In this document: in pieces, positions 1 to 9,038 of the stretch
Layout of the letters: every line of letters starts with the position of its first letter
Numbering within the stretch: position 1 is the stretch's first letter
From: CAYLMG01 sp964464635
GTDB taxonomy: Bacteria > Planctomycetota > Phycisphaerae > Sedimentisphaerales > Anaerobacaceae
Assembly (NCBI GenBank): GCA_964464635.1
Contig: CAYXGT010000001.1
Coordinates: 1-64,000 of the forward strand
Reading direction: 5' to 3'
DNA length: 64,000 nt
Notes under the pieces: model-generated
The model's database searches: none
Seen by the model: the letters and a program-made list of their open reading frames with translations, nothing else
What the model was told of the DNA's origin: nothing
Position numbers and translations under genes: made by a program

Positions 1-364
1 CCATCCTGCCGTTAAGATAGCCTCTGGCGGTAAACTCGCCCGGCCCGGCCATTCGAACATCACCCGCCATTAGTCTGTAAACAACAGCTTGCGTCACGGA
101 CGAGTTGGTAAATATATGAATCTCGACGATATCTTCTGCTGTATATGAGTGAGGAGCTAAAAAAAGATAAAGCCGGGCCTCGATTTTCAATTCATTATCG
201 ACGCGGACAAAACCTTTTGTTATGCCGGGATGATTCTTTGGAAACGACGGCTGAAAAATTCTGCCAGCTTCTTCGATTGCCACCGGCCCGCTCAATCGAA
301 CTATTACTCTGCCGTCCGTGGCAGGTGAACTCACCGCCGATATGGTATCAGAAAGGCTATACAT
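1..364 (-). CDS. mnmE: tRNA modification GTPase MnmE, N-terminal part (cut by window edge)
   Basis: MnmE works with MnmG to put the carboxymethylaminomethyl group on U34 of certain tRNAs. Translating the minus strand from the ATG at 364-362 gives an open frame to the window edge (121 residues). It contains the family's N-terminal folate-binding region: RLSGP near residue 25, YTAEDIVEIH near 80, and GPGEFTARGYLNGRM at the window end. The usual TPPG motif near the start appears as SSPATDG. The GTPase domain lies outside the window. It follows yidC by about 50 bp on the same strand, matching the common yidC-mnmE order; the jag gene often found between them is absent. No Shine-Dalgarno sequence is obvious. 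Confidence 0.93.
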   Translation of the reverse strand, partial: MYSLSDTISAVSSPATDGRVIVRLSGPVAIEEAGRIFQPSFPKNHPGITKGFVRVDNELKIEARLYLFLAPHSYTAEDIVEIHIFTNSSVTQAVVYRLMAGDVRMAGPGEFTARGYLNGRM

Positions 365-416
365 ATTTTTTTACATAATCGCCGCAACACTTCGCGCTGG
401 AGCAATAAACAAATGG

Positions 417-2546
417 CTACATATTCCCGAAGAAAGGCTTGGGCTTTTTCTTCTTGACCTTTCCACCGGTCTTGCTCGTTGCCGAAACCAGCCCTGAGGA
501 TTCGTTCTCTTCCTTTTCTTTGATGTGCTTGCGAATAAAATACTGCTCAACAACACCGGCAAATACGCTCGACATAATATAAAGATTCAAACCCGAGGGA
601 GAATTATAAAGTAAAAGCGGAAACAGTATCGGCATCATAACCATCATCATCTTCTGCTGCTGTGCCATCTGCGGATTTGTCGCTGCCGCTGCCTGCTTCG
701 GCATAAGCTTCTGCTGCAAATAGAAGGCAACTCCCATCAGAATCGGAAGCAGGTTAAAGGATTCAATCTTGCCTAAAAGAGGAATGCCCACCGCCGGGAA
801 TCTGAACAGCGCATCCGGCGCGGATAAATCAGTAATCCAGAACGGCAAAAACGGCTGACCGCGAAGCGAGACACTTGCCAGTATCGAGCTGTACAACGCA
901 ATCCATATCGGCATCTGAATGAACATCGGCAGCATCCCCGTAAAAGGCGAAGCGCCCTGCTCGCGATACAGTGCCATTATCTGCTTATTAAGCTCAGCCT
1001 TGTCACTGGCGTATTTTTTCTTTATCTGTTCCACCCTCGGTGCGAGCTTGCCCATTTTGCTCATCGAGACCTGTCCCTTCTTCGTCAAGGGATGCAAACA
1101 GAGCCTGACAACAAACACAAGGATGATTATCACAACGCCGTAATTCGGTATAAAGTAGTGCAGCCACTCCATCAACGCCAGTACCCCGAACGCCAGCGGC
1201 CTTATTATCGCAGCAGGACAGCAACAGCAGGGCATCAGGGTCAGAACATTATCGAAGCCAAGCTTTTTATAAAGCTCGTTCTTGTCAAAAAGCCTCTTAT
1301 CCTTCGGGCCGAGGTAAAGCTGAAATTGATAACTTTTCGAGCTGCCGGCCTTGAGCTGCTCTGCTGCACTTGCAAGTTTTATTCCTATCGTCTCATCGCC
1401 GCTTTTAGCCTTATCGTCTCCATCAGGATTATAGAACTGACACGTCCCACCGCTCATCCACTCACAATATTGCTGACCCTGCTGAGGAACCGGCCTTACA
1501 ACAGCAGTAAAATATTTGTTGGATGTTGCAGCCCATAACAATGGTCGGTTTTTATACTTGGACGGCAAATTATAACCTATTTGCAGCTTCTTATACGCCT
1601 CGTCAATCTGTGCCTTGTCGCCGGACTGCAAGGCATTATTATACTCTTTCGTAGTGGACTTCAGGTCAACGCCCCGCGTGAAAATATTCATTGGAAATCC
1701 AGTTATGAGGTCTCTTCGTGACGAAACAATTCTGCCATCATCCGCCGGAAATGCACTTACGACGTTTCTCATATCTGCTCGACGGCCTTCTCTGTCAATG
1801 CCTACCGGGCCATTGAGATTAAATTGAATCTCCTGGTCGCTTTCGGCAAGATTTTCAATCGTGATATCACACTCCAAAAGGTAACTGCCCTGGACAATCT
1901 TATATGACTGGGTCAGCTTTATAACCGCCTTGCCGTCTGATTTATTTATAATCTCAGCCTCAAAACCGGCTCTGGCAGAACCATCCTCACCCTCTTCAAT
2001 CCCCAGAAATTTCCAGTCAAGTTTATCCAGTGCCAAACGCTGTTTGTGTTCGACAAACTCGAATGTGCTGTTTGCCATCGTAATTATTTCGCTTCCGCCG
2101 TTAAGTTTAAGCGGTGAAAGCAGAACCAGAGGCTTCGGATTTTTGTAATCGCAGTCATCAAAGCCCTTGTCGTCTCCGTTGCTGAACGTAACTTTTCTTA
2201 TCCCCGCCCCCTTTGAGCTAAGCTCCAGCTGATACCTGAAACCGGTTTCGGGGTCCTCAGTACAGGGGTCCTGCGCGCCGAAGATAACCGTACAGGGGTC
2301 ACTTTGAAACGCCCCAAACGAAGGCTCGGCAGGCTCCTGCTGTTCCGGCAAATCTTCCTCAATCCCGGCATCCGTTTCTCCGTCATCCTTCGCGGTTATA
2401 GTAGATTGCTGTAGAAATACGAAATGCCCTTGCTGTGAAAGGTTAGCCTCGAAAAGGCCGCTATCGACAACTAAAAAACCGCAAAAAACGACAAAACCGG
2501 CTACTATCGAAAACAAAAACGCCGGAAATGCAAGTTTACCACTCAT
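417..2546 (-). CDS. yidC: Membrane protein insertase YidC
   Basis: YidC inserts and folds inner-membrane proteins, alone or with SecYEG. The 709-residue protein has an N-terminal membrane anchor (about residues 5-27), a large periplasmic domain (about 50-430) and the conserved insertase core. In the core, the functional arginine is probably R481 in VVRLCLHPLTKK, followed by the cytoplasmic helical hairpin (about 495-535), the helix PMFIQMPIWIALY and a final pair of membrane helices. The C-terminus is lysine-rich (KVKKKKPKP), as in YidC forms that contact ribosomes. A run of four cysteines (440-443) just before the core is unusual. It is longer than E. coli YidC (548 residues), mostly in the periplasmic domain. 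mnmE follows directly. Confidence 0.96.
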   Translation of the reverse strand: MSGKLAFPAFLFSIVAGFVVFCGFLVVDSGLFEANLSQQGHFVFLQQSTITAKDDGETDAGIEEDLPEQQEPAEPSFGAFQSDPCTVIFGAQDPCTEDPETGFRYQLELSSKGAGIRKVTFSNGDDKGFDDCDYKNPKPLVLLSPLKLNGGSEIITMANSTFEFVEHKQRLALDKLDWKFLGIEEGEDGSARAGFEAEIINKSDGKAVIKLTQSYKIVQGSYLLECDITIENLAESDQEIQFNLNGPVGIDREGRRADMRNVVSAFPADDGRIVSSRRDLITGFPMNIFTRGVDLKSTTKEYNNALQSGDKAQIDEAYKKLQIGYNLPSKYKNRPLLWAATSNKYFTAVVRPVPQQGQQYCEWMSGGTCQFYNPDGDDKAKSGDETIGIKLASAAEQLKAGSSKSYQFQLYLGPKDKRLFDKNELYKKLGFDNVLTLMPCCCCPAAIIRPLAFGVLALMEWLHYFIPNYGVVIIILVFVVRLCLHPLTKKGQVSMSKMGKLAPRVEQIKKKYASDKAELNKQIMALYREQGASPFTGMLPMFIQMPIWIALYSSILASVSLRGQPFLPFWITDLSAPDALFRFPAVGIPLLGKIESFNLLPILMGVAFYLQQKLMPKQAAAATNPQMAQQQKMMMVMMPILFPLLLYNSPSGLNLYIMSSVFAGVVEQYFIRKHIKEKEENESSGLVSATSKTGGKVKKKKPKPFFGNM

Positions 2547-2614
2547 ATCAATAAAATCCTCTCTTTACCTTTTTGCATATCTGTAATAACAGGCAGGCTT
2601 AGACAAACAGCCAT

Positions 2615-3391
2615 TCATCTGCCTTCCTTAAGACGCTCAGCGTGAAAATCATCAAGCTGCTCTATCGCTCTTATCTTCTCGACGGTCTTGTCAACATCAT
2701 ACTCCACCCTTACAAAGTGAAGCTTGTTTTCCTCAACATACGCGTAACTTGCCCGCCAGTCCTTGTCTCTCGGCTGACCCACCGAACCAATATTGATAAT
2801 CGCCTTCTCATTATCAACGATAGGATATACATTGTTCAGCTCATCCGGCAGATAAAAGTCCGGCTCATTCAAGAATACACCGGGCACGTGAGTATGGCCG
2901 ACAAAACAGATATGGCTGACGCGGTCGAACAATACCCGAACCTTAACGGGATTGGTATAAACATCATCGGGGAAGATATATTCATTAATAGGCCGGCGGG
3001 GCGAGGCGTGAACAAAATCGAATGTTACAATCCGCCCTCCAAGGCGAGTCCGCAGGCTGCGGCGCATCGGAAGTATCCCCAAAAAACGCCACCATTTCTT
3101 GCTTGCCTCAGTTGATTCAGCCTGCTCCATTACATCCCGCGTCCAGAAACTGGCCTGCTCCGCGGCATAGTTAAAGTTTGTCGGCTCATAGAAAACCGCA
3201 TAATCGTGGTTGCCGAGTACGCACCATTTGGTCCTCTCAATTACCAAATTGAGGCATTCGCCGGGATTAGGCCCGTATCCGACAACATCACCAAGACAGT
3301 AAATGGTCTCAATGCCGCGCTTCTCGATATCATCGAGAACAGCCGTCAACGCTTCTAAATTGGAATGTATATCGCTTATAACAGCAAACAT
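2615..3391 (-). CDS. Calcineurin-like metallophosphoesterase (YfcE/MJ0936-like)
   Basis: A predicted cytoplasmic metal-dependent phosphoesterase of 258 residues without a signal peptide. The dinuclear metal site is complete: DIH (residues 7-9), GDVVGYGPNP (34-43), GNHD (60-63), a histidine in FVHASPRRP (about 128) and GHTH (165-168). The GYGPNP loop is typical of the YfcE/MJ0936 group, many of which cleave phosphodiesters in vitro. The natural substrate cannot be read from sequence. It lies upstream of yidC on the same strand with a 68-bp gap, so co-transcription is possible. It diverges from lptB across about 230 bp. Confidence 0.9.
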   Translation of the reverse strand: MFAVISDIHSNLEALTAVLDDIEKRGIETIYCLGDVVGYGPNPGECLNLVIERTKWCVLGNHDYAVFYEPTNFNYAAEQASFWTRDVMEQAESTEASKKWWRFLGILPMRRSLRTRLGGRIVTFDFVHASPRRPINEYIFPDDVYTNPVKVRVLFDRVSHICFVGHTHVPGVFLNEPDFYLPDELNNVYPIVDNEKAIINIGSVGQPRDKDWRASYAYVEENKLHFVRVEYDVDKTVEKIRAIEQLDDFHAERLKEGR

Positions 3392-3565
3392 AAACCAAAA
3401 TACCTGAAAAGTATTTACCTTACGTACTTACAAAGTTTTACTTAATAACAAAAAATCAAATAAAATGCCAGAACATTTATCTGCCGGTCATAAAAAGGGA
3501 TTCAAGCAAAAACCTTCGATAAAAAGCGAAGCCGGCAGCTATTTATTTGCTTTGTGACAGAGCAT

Positions 3566-3574
3566 TGTTATAAT
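3566..3574 (+). promoter_or_regulatory. Probable extended -10 promoter for lptB-def-fmt-rsmB
   Basis: TGTTATAAT is a full match to an extended -10 element (TGnTATAAT) 44 bp before the lptB start. No good -35 hexamer lies upstream, which is normal for extended -10 promoters. The position in the divergent gap before a tightly packed operon supports it. It is a motif call only. Confidence 0.5.
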
Positions 3575-3618
3575 ACCTGCTAAAAAGTACTGAAGAACAA
3601 TATAAAAGGTACAACAAA

Positions 3619-4359
3619 ATGAACGATTCTATTCTTTTTGAAACTCACGACCTGGTAAAAAAATACTCCGGCAGAACGGTCGTCAACGAAATCTCTCTGA
3701 CGATCGCTCGAAACTCCATCGTGGGGCTGCTCGGCAGAAACGGGGCGGGAAAGACAACAACTTTTAGAATGATTATGGGTATGATTGTTCCCAATAACGG
3801 CACGGTCGTCTTCCATGGAAATGATATCACCACCCTTCCGATGTACAAAAGAGCCCGCCTCGGAATAGGATACCTCTCGCAGGAGCCGAGCATCTTTCAA
3901 AGACTGTCCGTAAGAGACAATCTCCACGCTATCCTTGAAACTATGTCTTTGACGTCACAAGAGCGAACGAAAAGGGCAGATGCGCTAATAGAGCGGTTTG
4001 CACTGACTGAAGTCGCCGAAAGCCATGGCAGATTCCTCTCGGGCGGGGAACGCAGAAAGCTGGAAATCGCCCGCGCTATGGTAACTGAGCCCTCACTGAT
4101 ATTGCTCGACGAGCCGTTTAGCGGCGTGGACCCAATCGCCGTCGAGGACCTCCAGAAACAAATCCGCCACCTCGTCGCTTCCGGAGTGAGTATCCTCGTA
4201 ACCGACCACAACGTCGAAAGAACGCTTGAGGTTGTGAGCAAGGCTTATATCATTGACCACGGAAAGGTCATAGGCGCAGGAAGCCCGGCTGAAATCGTCC
4301 AGAACGAGACCGTCAGAAAGCTGTACCTCGGCGAGTCATTTACCGCACACTATTCATAG
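3619..4359 (+). CDS. lptB: LPS export ABC transporter ATP-binding protein LptB
   Basis: LptB is the cytoplasmic ATPase of the LptB2FG complex, which extracts LPS from the inner membrane and drives it along LptC-A-D. The 246-residue protein is a complete ABC domain: Walker A GRNGAGKTT (39-47), Q-loop YLSQEPSIFQ (Q88), signature LSGGE (140-144), Walker B LILLDEP (about 160-166) and H-loop TDHN (H197). The stretches YLSQEPSIFQRLSV and GRFLSGGERRKLEIARAM are typical of LptB and not of amino-acid transporters. It starts an apparent operon with def (22-bp gap). lptF, lptG and lptA are not in the window. Its presence implies an LPS-type outer membrane. Confidence 0.93.
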   Translation: MNDSILFETHDLVKKYSGRTVVNEISLTIARNSIVGLLGRNGAGKTTTFRMIMGMIVPNNGTVVFHGNDITTLPMYKRARLGIGYLSQEPSIFQRLSVRDNLHAILETMSLTSQERTKRADALIERFALTEVAESHGRFLSGGERRKLEIARAMVTEPSLILLDEPFSGVDPIAVEDLQKQIRHLVASGVSILVTDHNVERTLEVVSKAYIIDHGKVIGAGSPAEIVQNETVRKLYLGESFTAHYS

Positions 4360-4381
4360 AGAAAATAACAGGCGAAAAAAA

Positions 4382-4897
4382 TTGACTGATATTGAGAAAT
4401 GTAAAATAACGCATTACCCGGCTGATGTGCTGGCCAAACCGGCTGAACCTGTCGAGAAAATCGACGAGTCAATTCGCAAAATCGTCCAGAAAATGACCGA
4501 GATTATGCTCGAACATAAAGGTATCGGCCTGGCAGGTCCGCAGGCAAGTGTGCCGCTGCGAATATTTATCATTTCACTCGACGGAACAAAAGAGAATGTG
4601 AAAGTATATATCAACCCGACAGTAACCTGCGAGGGAAAGCTCGACGCAGCCGAAGAAGGATGCCTGTCCGTACCGGGCGTATATACAAAGGTAAGAAGGT
4701 ATAAAAAATGCACCGTGACAGCCACCGACCTTGACGGAAACAAGTTCACCGAAGAAGCAGAAGGATTGTATGCAAGATGCCTGCAGCACGAATACGACCA
4801 TATCGGGGGCACAACAATCGCCGACAAAATGTCAACTGCTTCTAAAATAGCCAATCGAAAAAAACTAAAAAAACTTATGGAAGAACAGCAGCCATAA
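4382..4897 (+). CDS. def: Peptide deformylase
   Basis: Removes the N-formyl group from new proteins, using a metal held by one cysteine and two histidines. All three motifs are present: GIGLAGPQ (47-54, normally GxGLAAPQ, so one Ala is replaced by Gly), EEGCLS (91-96, metal Cys94) and QHEYDHIGG (135-143, catalytic Glu with both metal histidines). The predicted start is a TTG at 4382; no in-frame ATG lies near enough to give the normal N-terminus. Its length of 171 residues is normal. It sits 4 bp before fmt, the usual def-fmt pairing, so formylation and deformylation are encoded together. Confidence 0.95.
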   Translation: MTDIEKCKITHYPADVLAKPAEPVEKIDESIRKIVQKMTEIMLEHKGIGLAGPQASVPLRIFIISLDGTKENVKVYINPTVTCEGKLDAAEEGCLSVPGVYTKVRRYKKCTVTATDLDGNKFTEEAEGLYARCLQHEYDHIGGTTIADKMSTASKIANRKKLKKLMEEQQP

Positions 4898-4901
4898 AAA
4901 A

Positions 4902-5855
4902 ATGAAAATCGTCTATCTCGGCAGCGGCCAGTTCGGTATCGAATCCTTAAATGCACTGGAAGAATCCAGCCACAGAATTGAACTAATCGCAACCCAGCCT
5001 CCTCAGCCGGCAGGCAGAGGCAGAAAAACAACACCAACACCGGTAAGCAACTGGGCAAAACAACACCAGATAAAGCTCATCGAAACAGAAGACGTTAACA
5101 GCCTGCAGATAATAGAGACGGTCATTGCCTCGAAACCTGACATTCTCATCGTAATTGCTTTTGGCCAGAAGCTCGATAACAAACTGATAGACATTGCCCC
5201 CAAAAAAGCAATAAATGTCCACGCATCGCTGCTGCCGAAATATCGCGGTGCCGCTCCGATTAACTGGGCGATAATAAACGGCGAAAAACAGACCGGTATC
5301 AGCATAATCACGCTCGCCGAGAAAATAGATGCAGGCCAAATCGTAAACCAATTAGCAACCGATATCGCCCCCGACGAAACAGCAGGAGCTCTTCACGACA
5401 GATTAGCCAAAATGGCCGCCCCGCTGCTTCTCGATACCCTGGCTCTGATTGAAACAGACAAGGCCATTTATAAACCTCAGGACGATTCAAAAGCGACAAG
5501 AGCACCAAAGCTAAACAAATCCGATGCCTTTATCGATTTCGCAGAGCCTGCAGAAACCGTCAGAAGAAAAATTCTCGGCTTCTGGCCCTGGCCTGGAGCG
5601 ACCGTTTATTACATTTCAAAAAAAACAGGAAAATCCGAACGCACAACAATCGCCGATGCAAGAACAGTACCGCACAATAATCCTCAAAATCTTCAACCCT
5701 GCACTCTCGACGAAAATCTGGACATTATTTGCAGCCGGGATGCTCTTAAAATTACAAAAATAAAACCGGCGGGCGGAAAGCTTATGAATTTCAGGGATTT
5801 TGTTAACGGTAGAAATTGCCGGCCCGGCGATATGTTCGTCAAAATAGAAAAATAG
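4902..5855 (+). CDS. fmt: Methionyl-tRNA formyltransferase
   Basis: Transfers a formyl group from 10-formyl-tetrahydrofolate to Met-tRNA(fMet) for translation initiation. The 317-residue protein has the N-terminal Rossmann-type transferase domain with NVHASLLPKYRG (105-116, catalytic Asn and His) and the catalytic Asp in EKIDAGQIV (D143). The C-terminal domain (about 210-317) includes the WPWPGA segment. The length is normal. The start ATG is 4 bp after the def stop, and only 3 bp separate it from rsmB, so def-fmt-rsmB is one transcription unit. Confidence 0.96.
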   Translation: MKIVYLGSGQFGIESLNALEESSHRIELIATQPPQPAGRGRKTTPTPVSNWAKQHQIKLIETEDVNSLQIIETVIASKPDILIVIAFGQKLDNKLIDIAPKKAINVHASLLPKYRGAAPINWAIINGEKQTGISIITLAEKIDAGQIVNQLATDIAPDETAGALHDRLAKMAAPLLLDTLALIETDKAIYKPQDDSKATRAPKLNKSDAFIDFAEPAETVRRKILGFWPWPGATVYYISKKTGKSERTTIADARTVPHNNPQNLQPCTLDENLDIICSRDALKITKIKPAGGKLMNFRDFVNGRNCRPGDMFVKIEK

Positions 5856-5858
5856 CCT

Positions 5859-7238
5859 ATGGCTAAAGCTGCAAAAAAAATTTCAAAATCCTCAGCTCGC
5901 TTCGCAGCAGCAACCGTACTAAATCAACTCGACCCAAAAACAAATTATGCGGAATCTATTCTTAACAAAATTCTGCTGCCGAAAGAACGGACTCAGCAGG
6001 CTACAGACCTTGTATATGGTACTTTAAGAAACCGTCAGGCCATCGATATGGTTATCGCCAAATTCGCCAACTGCCCAACAACAAGAATACCGGGTAAAAT
6101 CCTCAACATCTTACGAATCGGCGTTTACGAGCTTATCTATTGTCCTCATACAGCCGAATACGCAATTGTCAATGAAGCAGCCGAAAACGCAAAATCTATA
6201 GCAGGAAAAAAACAAATTGCTTTTGTAAATGCGGTCCTTCGCAAAATTTTAAGCCATATAACAAAAAGACAAACCCGACTAACGGATACAAAACGCACAC
6301 TGCCTCAAAACCCTGACTTCGGCTGTGAGTTCGACACTGATTTGCTGCCGGATGCCAAAAAGCAGCCGGATAATTTTCTTACAAAAGCATTTTCGCTGCC
6401 AAAATGGCTGATTACCGGCTGGCTCAATGAATACGGCCCGGAAAAAACCCGGCAAATCTGCTTTGCTTCAAACCGAAAACCTTCAATTTACTTAAGGCCG
6501 AACACGATTCAGGTAACCGCAGAACAATTAGCTAAAATGTTAACAAAAGCCGGTATAGATGCTGAAACAATCGCCGAAGAAATGATAAGGGTCAAATCAC
6601 CAAAACGTATAACAGAGCTTGCCGGTTTTGATGAAGGCCTTTTCAGTGTTCAGGACACAACCGCAGCACTGCCGGTAAAGCTTCTCGCACCGAAGGCAAA
6701 CTGGAAAATCCTCGATTTCTGCGCAGCACCGGGCACGAAAACAACGCAGCTCGCCGAACTTACAAACGATAATGCACAAATATTCGCAACCGATATCGAC
6801 AGCAAACGCTTCCAGCTTGTTAAAGAAAATATCAAGCGGCTGAGACTAAAAAGTATAAAAACATTCGAATTCGAGCAATTACACAAAATCCTTTACAGAA
6901 TCAGAAAATTCGACGTCGTCCTGCTCGATGTACCCTGCTCAAACACCGGTGTACTTGCGAAAAGAGTCGAGCTGCGCTACAGAATCTCAAAAAAAGCTGT
7001 CAGCCGCCTTGCTCAAACACAAGCCAGGCTTCTCGATACGGCCGCGGAGCTAATACAGAAAGGCGGTAGAATCTGTTATTCAACCTGCAGCATTCAAAAT
7101 CAGGAGAATAATCAGTTAATAAAAAACTTCCTGAAGACGAACCGAAATTTCAGACTCGAATCTGAAAACCTCACACTGCCGTCGGCACAAGGCTTCGACC
7201 ATGACGGTGGCTATACAGCTATCCTCATAAAAGATTAG
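5859..7238 (+). CDS. rsmB: 16S rRNA m5C967 methyltransferase RsmB
   Basis: An S-adenosylmethionine-dependent methyltransferase predicted to make 5-methylcytosine at position 967 of 16S rRNA. It has an N-terminal NusB-like RNA-binding domain (about 10-135) and a C-terminal methyltransferase domain: SAM-binding DFCAAPGTKT (286-295), DVPCSNTG (catalytic-site Cys360) and YSTCS (Cys410, nucleophile position). Both motif cysteines of the m5C class are present. At 459 residues it is slightly longer than E. coli RsmB (429); the extra sequence is a weakly conserved linker around 135-170. It is the last gene of the def-fmt-rsmB run, a common bacterial order. Confidence 0.94.
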   Translation: MAKAAKKISKSSARFAAATVLNQLDPKTNYAESILNKILLPKERTQQATDLVYGTLRNRQAIDMVIAKFANCPTTRIPGKILNILRIGVYELIYCPHTAEYAIVNEAAENAKSIAGKKQIAFVNAVLRKILSHITKRQTRLTDTKRTLPQNPDFGCEFDTDLLPDAKKQPDNFLTKAFSLPKWLITGWLNEYGPEKTRQICFASNRKPSIYLRPNTIQVTAEQLAKMLTKAGIDAETIAEEMIRVKSPKRITELAGFDEGLFSVQDTTAALPVKLLAPKANWKILDFCAAPGTKTTQLAELTNDNAQIFATDIDSKRFQLVKENIKRLRLKSIKTFEFEQLHKILYRIRKFDVVLLDVPCSNTGVLAKRVELRYRISKKAVSRLAQTQARLLDTAAELIQKGGRICYSTCSIQNQENNQLIKNFLKTNRNFRLESENLTLPSAQGFDHDGGYTAILIKD

Positions 7239-7274
7239 CTGCATATAAAATCGTCGTAACACAAACTGCAAATC

Positions 7275-7384
7275 AAATCCACAACTTTTCCACAGGCCCG
7301 ATTTGGGCTGTGCAAAACTTGTGAAAAACAAATTTTTTTCGCGCGCAAACCCAACTGCAACAATACCCTCCGGCAAGTGGAAAA
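7275..7384. promoter_or_regulatory. Cluster of DnaA-box-like 9-mers upstream of dnaA
   Basis: Three sites match the relaxed DnaA-box form TTWTNCACA: TTTTCCACA on the plus strand at 7286-7294, and on the minus strand TTTTGCACA at 7309-7317 and TTTTTCACA at 7320-7328. Two weaker sites flank them: AAATCCACA at 7275-7283 and TTTTCCACT (minus) at 7376-7384. An A/T-rich stretch follows at 7324-7339. Such clusters before dnaA are known either as part of oriC or as sites for DnaA autoregulation; the sequence alone does not decide. The gap from rsmB to dnaA is about 245 bp. Confidence 0.62.
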
Positions 7385-7484
7385 GAAATTCCGAAAAAAG
7401 GCATTGAATAGTTTTGCGAGCGGCCAATAATAACAACGAGAACAATAGAAAAAAGCTGTTTTTTTAGAAACAAGGAGTGTTTCA

Positions 7485-8915
7485 ATGCGGACTATAATCA
7501 CGGATGATTTATCCTGTACAGCCGAGTCCCAAATCAGTGCTGTTAAACAGGCTATCGCCGAAGAAATAGGAACAAAAAAGTACAGGATATGGTTTGAGAA
7601 CTCGGCCAGGCTTACAATTGCAGAAGGGTATGTAAAGATTGGCGTCCCGAATCTTTTCATAGCAAACTGGATTGAAAGCCACTTTGCAAAAGAAATCAAT
7701 CAGGCTGTGGAGCGTGTAACAGAAAAAAGAATAAAAATAACTTTCGCAATAGACCCTGAACTTGGCGGCAGGCAAAAACAAATACCGTCAGGGCCTGAGA
7801 ACGAAACACTAAATCCACAGCAGGATAAAACAACACAGCGTGCAGGAAAAAAACCTGACAAGTGCAGAAAATTAAAATTAAATCTGGATGACTTTGTCGT
7901 TGGCTCATCAAACGAGCTTGCTTACAGCACCGCAAAGGCCGTCGCCAACGATGATAAGGTATCATTTAATCCGCTGTTTATTCACGGAGGATACGGGGTC
8001 GGTAAGACGCATCTGCTGCAAGGGATTTGCAATGCGGTGCAGAAGAACCGGCCCGGAACTAATTGGCTTTATCTGTCAGCGGAGGATTTTGTCAATCAGT
8101 TCGTGCTGGCCTTGAAGACAAAAAAGCTGGAGGCTTTCAGACGCCGAATGCGGCAAACGGATTTGCTTGCCATCGACGACATTCACTTCTTGGCCAGCAA
8201 ACTTTCCAGCCAGGAGGAATTCCTGCATACATTCAACTCTATCAACCTCGCCGGAAAACAGGTGGTCTTTGCCTCCGATGCACATCCAAAAATGATAGGT
8301 CACCTCTCAGATAAGCTCGTAAATCGGTTCATTTCCGGTATGGTCGTTAAAATCGACAATCCCGACCTCAACACAAGATGCCAGATATGCAAACAATTCG
8401 CCGTCCACAGACGTGTGCACATCCCTGAAAGTGTAATCAAATACATCGCAGAAAACATCCGTTCCAACGTCAGAGAATTACAGGGTGCCGTTCTGAAACT
8501 AATCGCTTTCTCCGCATTACAAAATCAAAAAATAAATCTGCACACCGCAAAAGAAATCCTTTCAGAGCACTTGTCCAGAACAGACCCCATCGTCCACATC
8601 TCCGATATCGAGTCAGCCGTTGCAGCCTTCTTCGGCATTACCACCTCCGACCTGCACTCCTCGAAAAAAGACAGAACCATTTCGCTTGCAAGACATTTCA
8701 GTATGTACCTTGCAAGAAAACATACAAGTATGTCCAGCCCGGAGATAGGCAAATGTATGGGCAATAAGAATCATGCAACGGTGCTGCTGGCCTGTAAAAG
8801 AATAGAAGAACAGGTTAAGGCAAATGTGCATCTGCACTGGAACAGCCCCGCCGGAAACAAGGTCTCAAAGGCAAGAACAATCCTCGCAAAGCTGGAAAAT
8901 GCAATTGCAGGTTGA
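7485..8915 (+). CDS. dnaA: Chromosomal replication initiator DnaA
   Basis: DnaA binds oriC boxes, opens the origin and loads the helicase. The 476-residue protein has N-terminal domain I (about 12-90), a variable linker (about 90-130), an AAA+ domain with Walker A GGYGVGKTH (168-176) and Walker B LLAIDDIHF (227-235), the arginine-finger region LVNRFISGMVVKI, and a C-terminal DNA-binding domain with ARHFSMYLARKHTSMSSPEI and GNKNHATVLLACKRI. The last motif is usually GGRDHTTVIHA, so this protein carries NKNHATV in the box-recognition helix and its preferred box may differ slightly. An AAGGAG ribosome-binding site at about 7472-7478 supports the ATG at 7485. Confidence 0.96.
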   Translation: MRTIITDDLSCTAESQISAVKQAIAEEIGTKKYRIWFENSARLTIAEGYVKIGVPNLFIANWIESHFAKEINQAVERVTEKRIKITFAIDPELGGRQKQIPSGPENETLNPQQDKTTQRAGKKPDKCRKLKLNLDDFVVGSSNELAYSTAKAVANDDKVSFNPLFIHGGYGVGKTHLLQGICNAVQKNRPGTNWLYLSAEDFVNQFVLALKTKKLEAFRRRMRQTDLLAIDDIHFLASKLSSQEEFLHTFNSINLAGKQVVFASDAHPKMIGHLSDKLVNRFISGMVVKIDNPDLNTRCQICKQFAVHRRVHIPESVIKYIAENIRSNVRELQGAVLKLIAFSALQNQKINLHTAKEILSEHLSRTDPIVHISDIESAVAAFFGITTSDLHSSKKDRTISLARHFSMYLARKHTSMSSPEIGKCMGNKNHATVLLACKRIEEQVKANVHLHWNSPAGNKVSKARTILAKLENAIAG

Positions 8916-8941
8916 TGCTGAATTAAGTCTCTTAAAAACAA

Positions 8942-8965
8942 GGCGGCCTCGCCTTCGAGGCCGCC
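8942..8965. terminator. Strong hairpin after dnaA, probable terminator
   Basis: A perfect 10-bp stem (GGCGGCCTCG / CGAGGCCGCC) with a CCTT tetraloop, 26 bp after the dnaA stop. On the plus strand it is followed by AAAATTGTTT. Read on the minus strand it is followed by TTGTTTTTAAG, a better T-run, so it may also stop transcription leaving the RHS island to its right. Confidence 0.7.
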
Positions 8966-9038
8966 AAAATTGTTTCGGAGGAAGATGAGTTATTTCTAAT
9001 TTTTTTACGAGCCGAAGAGTATTTTGTTCGGTAAAACC

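Noticed and set aside
145..378. A 77-codon plus-strand frame
   Set aside because: It is antisense to a clear MnmE N-terminus on the minus strand; the translated peptide has no protein-like features.
2251..2301. Repeated GTACAGGGGTC within yidC (encoding DPCT twice)
   Set aside because: Only two 11-bp copies in frame; it looks like a local duplication in a variable periplasmic region without further structure.
4382..4897. Altered deformylase motif (GIGLAGPQ) as a sign of a non-functional paralogue
   Set aside because: The metal ligands and catalytic Glu are all present and the gene is paired with fmt; a single Ala to Gly change is compatible with activity.
4414..5058. A 214-codon minus-strand frame over def and fmt
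   Set aside because: Serine/cysteine-rich translation and full overlap with two strongly supported genes; an antisense shadow.
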